Source: Anodontia alba (lineage: Eukaryota; Mollusca; Bivalvia; Lucinida; Lucinidae). Taken from it: a stretch of DNA of 64,000 nucleotides. The stretch covers positions 12,946,620 through 13,010,619 of the forward strand of contig OZ024821.1 of NCBI GenBank assembly GCA_964016985.1. The letters run 5' to 3'. The notes below the pieces were generated by a model. It ran no database searches, was not told the DNA's origin, and saw nothing but the letters and a program-made list of their open reading frames with translations. Of this stretch, positions 45,001 to 55,286 are shown piece by piece (the stretch's first letter is position 1; each line of letters starts with the position of its first letter). Made by a program: the position numbers and the translations under genes.

Positions 45001-48000
45001 GGTAATTATGATAGTGCTCGAGCTCTCCATTTGCATTAAAATTTTTTTACCACAAAAAATGAAACTTTTCAGATAAAAAAAAAATCTGATATTTTTCATA
45101 TTTCTGCTCAAAACAGATTGTAGGTACTCGTTAGAACCGCCTCGAAGAGACGGTTCTAACGAGTACACCCACAATCTATGTTTTCAGCAGAAATAAGAAA
45201 AATAATATATACCCCCTGTAAACCCCAGTTTTACTGTATAAAGTGGGGTTTAAGGGGGTAAAAATTATATAGGCATGTTTTCATGATGGAATGTTCTCAA
45301 ATGTGTATGTTCTAACAAACTAACCATTTGAGCTATAATACAATATACTTCAAAACGCATGCGAAAGTGTATACTTTCTCATTCAAATAGAGCCGATAAA
45401 CCGGAAAATAACCAATGTTCAAATTTTTTCCCGTAATAACCCGTTTTACCTTGACCCTGGACAAGTCTAATATCAAAGTATACGACAGAAAACAAATTTT
45501 AATTTATAGCTAAACGTTTCACCTGTATGGAAAGCAGTGAACACTATCTCGAAGCCATTTTCTTGCTTGAAGACGTCGCTTTGAAAATATACCGTCAGCG
45601 CATTTCCTGTTGTGACGTAATTGCCGACAGGAGGTTTATGCCCACATATGCGTGGCCTCAGTCCTGAAAAGAAAGACCAGCTTTGTCACGCGAAAACACC
45701 CATAGTCCAAACAATTATAGACCAGAATCGTGTTAAAGCTCTACGTAATCTGAACCCCATGTTCCCCCCTCCCAATAAAATGTAGTGAAAATAGGGGAAT
45801 GTAGGGGTATACATAATTATTTTAATGTGTTTGTTACTTCTAATAACCTTTTTACTGCATAAATATGTTTTATATCGCATAGTAATCAAAATCTTCACCA
45901 TTTTCCATATTATGGTGAACATGTCATAGCTTATATAACTCAGATATAACCCGTTTTTTAACCCTTGTCCTGCTGAACCCGGATATACCCTACCTTTGCA
46001 AACAGTGTAGATCCAGATCAGTGATCCGGATCTTCACTGTTTGCCATTAAGTTTGTGAATTTATAGCAACAATCTGGATCTAGTAATATGATTGGCTGAA
46101 AATTCGAAGTGGGCGTGGCATCTTAATTTATTCAGCAGGACAAGGCTTAAGCTAACTATGTTTTCTTATTTCTCCTCGAAAACGTATGTTGTGGGTATTC
46201 GCAAAGGTGCTTCTAATGGGAGCCCACAACATATGTTTCTGTGGAGAAAATATCAATTTTGGTTTAAAATTGGCTTATCTAGACGGATGCATTTTACATA
46301 GACATACAAATCTACACAATACATGTATAAGGGCGTTCGCCTTTGGTCATTCCCTGTTATTTCGCCTCTAAAACATTATCCACTATTTCCTTTTGTTTCA
46401 ATTTTCAAAGATTGGTCACTTTCAGCGAGATATAAAGTTAGTTAGCGCAATATCTGTTGAAGCATTGGGTGAATCATATAAAGATTGCTAATAAACTATC
46501 TTTTGAATGATTGGTTGGAATGTGGCCGTTAAATTATAAAAAAAAAAAAAAAAAAAAAACATAAGTAGAAAAGATTATACTGTTTGTTTTTTGTTTTTGT
46601 TTTTGTTTTTACTTTTTTTTAATTTCTTCAACAAAATATAATGTGAGAACTGACCATAAACATTTTTCTTAAACATTGATTCTAAAGAGTGCTCACATCT
46701 TGCATTGTTATGCAGAGCAACAGTAGACTTAAAATATCACAATAACATTTAAATTGAAAAAAAAGAGCTTGAAGAAAGCATTACTCTTTGCCAAAACATG
46801 TAGAATCCCAGCTAGCATTTTACAAAAATCTACAGCGGGCCGTTATCGGCCCGTCAGCTACCCTGACGGGCCGATAACGGCCCGCTATAGATTTATGTAG
46901 AATGCTTACTGGGATATACTTTTGTACGATGGCCCAATTGTCTCACTTAGCATTTCCGTGCTATTTCACAGTAGGCATAGGCGTAGCGGGCATTACACAC
47001 ATTACACAAGTGCATAACAGGCGTAAGAAAAATATATGCAATAAAGATACATCAGCTAACATGAACTATTTAGCTTTCTTATTACATGGGCTGCTCTTAA
47101 AGGGAAAACAAATCCTCGCTGCCAAAACGGGGCTAACCTTAACGGAAAGAATTTGCTCCCAGAGGGAGCTCATTCTTACCTTTAAGAGTAGCCCCATAAT
47201 TTGGAAGCGATACTAGGGATAAATTTTCAATTTTCCCAGTTGTGCGTACAAATTATTGTATTCTGGTTACACCACTAGTTTGGACAGACTTAAGACTGTT
47301 TTGCTTTACTTTGCAAAAAGGTGAAAACAGCGAAAAACGTGTTCGTCAGGACTCGTGTTCGCCAGGTGTGTCCGCAAGATGTCTATGGAAACTTTGGGTG
47401 GTGTTTTACCAAGCATGTAGGGATATTAAGCTAGGCCATGCTTAAGAGTTGATCAGTTTTAGTGACCTCTGTAGTTTTCAAGGACCCAGCCAGTTGTCAT
47501 GAGAAATAAAAATGGCGACTGGTTCCGACAGTTTTGTCTCCATGATATCCCTTGAACCGACTAGCGGACTTCTTTAAACAGACTTACTGAATTATTATAT
47601 AGCATTGGGATGTGCTTAAGAGTTGATAAAGTTTTGACTTGTTTTCGAATACAGTACAGCATTTAAAGCATTTTATGGTTTTCCATGTGCGATGATCTCT
47701 AGTCTGCATGATATCTGTTGAGCCTTTCGGCGAATCTTTACCAAACTTGTAGGATTATAACACTGGCACAGGTTTAAATGTTCACATGTTTTTGATGACC
47801 TTAACATTTAAGGGCAGTTTGTCACTGAAAGATCTAAGTTTTAGACAGACAAATGTTGTCTGCACGATGTCTCTTGAACCGTTTACCAGATTTTTATCAA
47901 ACGTTCAATGGTATACCATTAAGATACGTTTAAGAGCTGATATAGTATTGGTAGCCTTGAGGTAAGTTTTGTTGTTGTTGCTGTTGTTGTTGTTTCAATT

Positions 48001-51000
48001 TTCAAAGATTGTTCACTTAATGTCAACCAGATAAAGTGTGTTGCCACAATGTCTATGAAATCAGTAAGTGGATAATATAAAGATTGCGAATAGACTTGTT
48101 TTGAGTGTATAAAGTATATAAAATCAATATAACATGACATTTAATTGGATCCTTTTATAGATGTCGCTTTTAGTTGGCATTAGGATTCTGAATGTAGTTG
48201 CGTAAGGATTCTGAATTGAGTTGGTAAGATTCTGTGTGATACTTAACCCTCTAGTGCCCAACCCTAGAAAGCATTGTCCAAAAACTTCCATTCTACCCAC
48301 AGTGACTTATTTTGGGAAGTATAATACAAAACTACACATGAAATTTTTGGGAAGTCAAAGGTCACGGAGATACGTATGTATCATATATGATTAACTGGGC
48401 ATTAAGTGTTCCCAAGCAAGGGTGAATAACTCCAGAATGAAAAATCTTTTAGGATTTATTTGTGCCTTCAATATTTGCATTTATTAAAAAGATTCTTTTG
48501 GAAAATATATATCAAGTTTTTCTCTAAAAAGGTGGTTGGCAGCGGAATTTTTCATTTTTAGCAAAAAATTTTGCCCAGTGTATCATATATGATACATCCA
48601 ACTTTTTTCTCTTTGATGGCTGAAAAAAAATATTTTAAGTTAAACCATAGAATAATCAACTGTATTTTCTAATGACCTCACATCTTGACATACTTTATAG
48701 CATTAAATATCAACAATATATTGAAATATCCTGGTCACGGTACCAAATATATGTCATGTATCATATATGATACGCGGGGCACTAGAGGGTTAAGCCAAAA
48801 ATTGTATTTGTAAATTGTTTTGAATAAAAGGTCAAGTCACTTTAATCTCACGATGGTGAGGCGGGCCTCAAACTGAATGATTGCTCCTTCCTCAGTTTGT
48901 TTCATAATATTGACACCTGACTATCGATGTCTGTTGTCGGACCCATTGTGGTCCAACTTGAAGTTTTCACTTGCTCAGGCTAAAGATCGCCATTGATTCA
49001 TCGTTGTCTTTCTGATTAAATGTGTTATACTGTGATGTTTCAGTAGTGAAGTTAGACGACCTCTGATTAAATGTGTTATACTGTGATGTTTCAGTGGTGA
49101 AGTTAGACGACCTCTATGTGGATCAATCTATATATGTTTTGGATATTTGTTAGAATCGCCTCATTGAGGCCATGCGAAACTAGTTTATGATCCAATCCAC
49201 TACCTGAGGATGGTTAATGGATTGAAACTTGAACTAGTTTTACTCGCGCAAAGCGTGAGGGCCCCGCCACCACCTGTATTTCTACTAAGGCTGGTACAAT
49301 TAATCGAATAATCGAATAATTGATCGATAAATACTTCAAAAATGATTATCGTTACATTAGCAAATAGCTAATAATCCATTATTTCATTTCTGTGTCTGTT
49401 ACTTTACCGTATCACCCTTAGTAATCAAACATCTCAACTCCTTACCACATTTTATCTAAAATTTGAATAAGTACAATTTACTACCAAATGTTGTGTCTAA
49501 AAATAGCTGGATGAGTGGCAAACAGTGTCGACCCTGATGAGACGCCGCTTTTGCGGCGTCTCATCTGGGTCTACACTGTTTGTTCAGGCCTATCTGACCA
49601 AATACATACAGTAAAGTATAACATATGGTAAGAGTCATGCTCAGGTAAATTCATGGCCAAATCTTCAATGATTACCAATCGATTATCGATCACAATGACA
49701 TGACTGATAATCGATTATCTTTTCAGCTCTGATTAGGCAGCCTTAATTTTTACTTACCGCTCCAAGGCGGTTCCTCCGTTGCAGTTGTTCTTTGTTCATC
49801 TGTTGGTTATTGCAAATGTGCTATTTTGTTATGTCACTGCTTGTTCTTCGTTTCTTTTTCTGTCGGTGCTTCGGTAAGGCTGTGTTTCGTGATTTTGTAC
49901 CAAAAATATGTGCAAGTTTGTGTTTTCATACATTCTATCAGAGGTGGTTTTTAATAGAAGATAATTTTAACAGCAATGAACAACACAGAGGAAGGCTCTA
50001 GAAATTGTACCGAAACAAAAATGGCCCGGCCTTGCTCCATGGCAAGGATTTGCTTAATACGTATCTTAGAACTTGGAGTAAAACGTGGGGAATTTGTGCC
50101 AGAAAATATTTACCTCGTACTATCGGCGCAGACCTAGTCCTTCCATCGAAGAATTGAACAAAGTCGTCATCACAGTTAGGCTCAAGTTCAATATCCAACT
50201 CTCTGAAAACAATTATTAATCGTTCCGGTTCTGGGGCGACTATAGTCACGTGACAACTAAAAGTGCTTCTGTACTTAGATCTGCGCGTGACAGCAAGTCG
50301 ACCTGCTGGGATATAGCCGTAAGATCCATGCTCCATTGCTATTGTGCCACCGCATTCTTCTTCCATATAAACTGAAATTGACAGTTAGCTCAGTTATGCT
50401 ATTGCCCTATCAAAGGGACATTAGCAAACAGTATAGACCAGTCCACTCGGCAAAGACCTATGGATGTACTTTCAGCGGGGGCGGGGGAGGGGGAATTCTG
50501 TAAAACCTCTTGTCTCTCTTCTAAATTGGTCGAATATCGCATAGACAGATTTATACTGTGCAATGATCCGATAAATATTATATACAAAGTGCAATATTCA
50601 GTAAAATTTCAATGACTCGAACAACTGTGGCTCGTTTACCGTGACTGATTCAAACTCGTTTTTGAGTCCTTAGGAAATTATTCTGATAGAACAAGAAAAA
50701 AATATTTAGGGGTATTTTAGAGATTTTTTTTCTTACTTTATCATGAAAATGTATGTTGTGTGTACTTATTAAAATCGCCCCATCGAGGCTTGTGTGCTTA
50801 TTAAAATCCTCTCATGGAGGCGATTATTATGGGTACTTTCAACATACATTTATTTCTATAGACGTTCGAAAGACATCCCTAAATTATCCCCATTTGCCTC
50901 CTGATCTAACTATGATTAACCATCAGTGGCTGCAACTACCCATGTCTGGAACAAATTTCCATGGTCCAAAAGATGTTCGAGCCATTGACGTTCGACTGTA

Positions 51001-54000
51001 TTTACACTGATAGATTTACAATATACGATGCATTTACAATATATATGCAATGACTCAGCAAGCAAACAACAAAAGTTGGTACGGGTACCTCTTACGGTTT
51101 GCAGCATCCCAATAAACAGTCTACATAAATCTATAGCGGGCTGTTATCGGCCCGTCAGGGTAGCTGACGGGCCGATAACGGCCCGCTGTAGATTTATCAG
51201 GAATGCTAGCTTGGATACGATTTCAGCCTATTGTGCAAAGTGCAAAAGGCTTTTATACCCTACGCAACAACAGAGGCTTAGATCAGCCTGCGCGTCTGGG
51301 ACTTTCTCTGTTTATCAATACAGTCTACAATATTCCTTGATTCAGTAAGCGGGCAATGGAGACCCTGATCAGACTGGGAAAGCACATGTTAATCTGAGCA
51401 TTCGTTGACCGCCTATAGCACAAGGAACACCGACATACATACATGCATACATACATACATACATACATACACACATACATACATACATACATACATACAT
51501 ACATACAAGGGTGTGCAAGTTTTGAGCCTGATATACAGTCAAACCTGTCTTAAAGGCCACCTGTATTAAGCAATCACCTGTCTTTAAAGGCCAGCTTTTC
51601 AGATCCCATAAAGGTCATATAAGTGTAAATCTACCTGTGTTAAGCAAGCACCTGCCTTAAGCAACCACTTTTTGCCTTTCCCTTTGGTGCTTGCTTAACA
51701 CAGATTTGACTGTATGTAGCCTAGAGATTGGTATTTTCTGTAATCTCTTATATATTTAATTACTGAAATATAGTGATTTTACAGGTTTGCAGAATGATAG
51801 TATGACTTACCAAAGATTTTAAAAGATTTTTGTGTTACTCTCCTTACTAACAATGAAATGGACAAAAATAAGTACAGTGCAGTAGAAAGCCAGTTTCCCA
51901 AACGTTAGGTTGCAGTTTATGGTGAATCATTTACATCTTATGCTACTGGGAAAAAGCTTCAGTGTGGTAGGGAGAGTCATCAAGATGATGTCCGTTCTGG
52001 ACGACCATCAACCAATTTAACCCAAGAAACTATTGAGACTGTGCATCACTAGTTCTTAATAACAGGCGTTTGAAAATTCATGAGTTAGAGGAGATTGTTG
52101 TTGTCTCAAATGGTTCCATAGAAAGTATATTTCATGATTGTGGACAAAGGTCAAAGGTCTGTGCAAGATAGATGACCAGAATATTCACTGCTGAAATGAA
52201 GGAAAGTCTTATAATAGGTATAATCTTGGTCCTGGGGACTCGCTTTATCATAGCCAACGTGATTACAATTGGCTTTACCACTATGATCCTGAGGCTAACA
52301 AGAGTCAATGGAATGGAAACACATAAGGTCACCACGGACTAAAGCGTTAAAAGCGTCTAGATCTTGCAAGACTATGTCCACTGTGCTTTGTGATAGCTAT
52401 GTATAATCCATGTGGATTATTTACCACATGGCTTAATGATAAATGGTGACTATTGTGCCAGCTTAGATAAACGGCATTACAAATTAAGGCGCGGTGTTCT
52501 TGTGCAACAGGACGATGTTCCAGTTCACATTTGTCAAATTACAATGGCTGTTGTAAAGGAATGTGGGTTCGAAGTGTTGTCACTACCGCCTTATTTACCA
52601 GGGTCCAGTTGTTCAAAACTAACGATATCGTTAGTTAGCGTATCGTTAAAACTTTGATCATTAAATATGGCATATACCCTAATATTTTTGCTGAAAAAAA
52701 TGCGAGTAGCTTTTCATTTTTTTTCAGCAAAATACCTGTGAATTAGATATTGTACTTACTAGAACAGTTAACATTTTGATCACTAACGAGCTCGTTAAGC
52801 TAACGATGCTTTGAACAACTGGGCCCAGACCTTGTCATACTTGAGCAGCAACGTGAGCAAACGTACCGTCTGACACGCTTGCCTAACAATGACTCAAATC
52901 AGCCTGCGCATCTGCGCAGTCTGATCAGGGTCATCGTTGTCCGCATGAAGAAACTTTGCATCCTTGGCTATCAAACGTGCCCAGTAAAGATTTGATCAGA
53001 CTTCGCGAATGCACAGGCTTACTCTTTCTCCTAGCGTCATTGGTAGGCATTGTTCTGTGATTGTGACTCATCTTGGGCATTTGCTTTACACTCTGCTACA
53101 GTTATAATGGCTCAGTTGGTAGAGCATCCGCTTTGTGACAGGGAGGTTGTGGTTCTCCCATTTTCTAATCTGTAGTGTGTTCTTTGTTTCCAAAGGGAAT
53201 ATTTTTGACGTTATTTTACTACACAGCAGTTGATGTTAGTGCCGTGTAGCGGCGGTAGAACGTCTCCCCGTACTTCACCATAGTGCAGATTGTATTTCAT
53301 TTCGTCGGGCCCATTGAGATATATTTGAAAATGATTGCAAACTTCACTACTGCTTATTAAGAGTCTCAGTAAAACCGAGACTCCCATTTTCTAATCTGTA
53401 GTGTACTCGTATTCTTTGTTTTCAAAGGCAATCTTTTTGACGTTTATTCGATTTCCGGCTGAGTGATACCAAAGGCTTTAAAATGGTTCTAGCTGCTCTT
53501 TTGCTTGTTGCTCAGTATTAAAAAAGTAGAGCTAGGAAACAGAACTGGTCAGCTTGGTGTCAGTATAATGTGAGTGGGTGGAATAGCATGTCGTGTATCT
53601 GGGGCGTGAGCATTAAACTCGGGATTAAACACCCTGCAGCATCCAGACACCATCGCGACATAACTGAAAGATTGTTGAATGTGACGTAAAACCCGAATAA
53701 AATAAACAAACCAAACAAACTATCTCGTGTACACAGACGAACTTCTGGATAAACTCGAACAACCGATTTGGCATTAAATTTATAACATCCAGTGCGGATG
53801 TTCATAATTTTCTGATGACATAATATGTGTAGTAATCTCTCCAGCAAACTTCAACTCATTTTAAATATTTTATGCAAGTACGCGCATAAATGGGATTCAA
53901 TACAAATATAGAGGAAATTTATATTATTGTATTTACAGTAAATATAAATGAATACAAAACCAGGCGTTGTATACGAATTCTGTATGGAGAAGAGTGTATG

Positions 54001-55255
54001 TTAGTGCATGCCAAAGCGCTCAAATCATTACGAAAACATGCCTATTCAAATATACTGAAAATTTTACCACCAAAAAATGAAAATTTTCAGATAAAAATTC
54101 AGATTTTTTTCTTATTTCTGCTCAAAGCATAGATTGTGGGTACTCGTTAGAACCGCCTCGACGAGGCGGTTCTAACGAGTACCCACAATCTATGTTTTGA
54201 GCAGAAATAAGAAAACTAATGTATACCCCTGTAAACCCCAGTTTTACAATATAAAAGTGGAGTTTAAGGGGTTCAAAATTATATAGGTATGTTTTCATGA
54301 TGGACACATTTGGATATGATACAGTCCTTAAATACGAACAATCTAAAAGATACAGCATGCTTGTGAACGCGAGCGCGCCATCTGTTTTGTTATCACTGCT
54401 ATTGGCACAAGAACCCAATAAGAAGTTGCTCATTTTATAAGAATATTGTGATACAAGCATCCCTATATGTATATGAGTTTTGTAAAACTTGAATACTAAG
54501 GAAGTCGGCATACAAGATATTAGTATTTCCTAAGTCATGGTTTCAATATATATTCAATAGTTACCTCGATGAATCAGCTCAGGTTTCAGCGAACCATTAA
54601 CAAAGTTTTCCATAGAAGTAAATAAAAGGAAATTAGTTTTCCTAGAAAAATTGACAAACTTGTCTGCAGATTTCAAGAGCAAAGAAAGTTCTTTCATTTG
54701 GACTATTTTACAAGTTTATTAAATCCTCGTAGCGGCAATAGTTCAGTTCTGTTAATTGTCATATGGATAGTGTTAATACAATACAACTTATCACAGAGAA
54801 TCTTTCAACATAATTATTTATTATTGCTATAATTACAATGAACAGTTCATGGAAAATAGTATTTGACCAGTCCATGACCTTTGATAAAGTGCTCCCAGAG
54901 CAATTGCAAATTCTAAGATTGTCTACGCACGTGCTAATGGTAGACTAAGCTTTTTGTGAAAGCTATTACTTGATGATAATATAACGTTGAGCAGTCTATT
55001 GAAAGTAGAATTGGACAAGTCCATGACATTTCATAAAGTGCTTTAGGAGCAACGACAAACTCTAAGTTTGTCTACGCCCATGTGTAGACATTTATTATTA
55101 ACATTCTTCTTCCTTTTTTCTTCTTTTTTTCTTCTTATCATTATTATTATTATTATTATTATTAAATGTACCAGTACTACATTTTATCACTACTACAACT
55201 ACAAATATTATTATGAGGAATATTATCATTATTATTATTAATATTATCATTATTT

Positions 55256-55286
<31 letters not shown>

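Noticed and set aside
54565..54642. Shorter exon 2 using the TTTTTCTAG acceptor
   Set aside because: Joining it to exon 1 makes a stop codon; the TCTGCAG acceptor 22 bases upstream gives an open, phase-matched junction.
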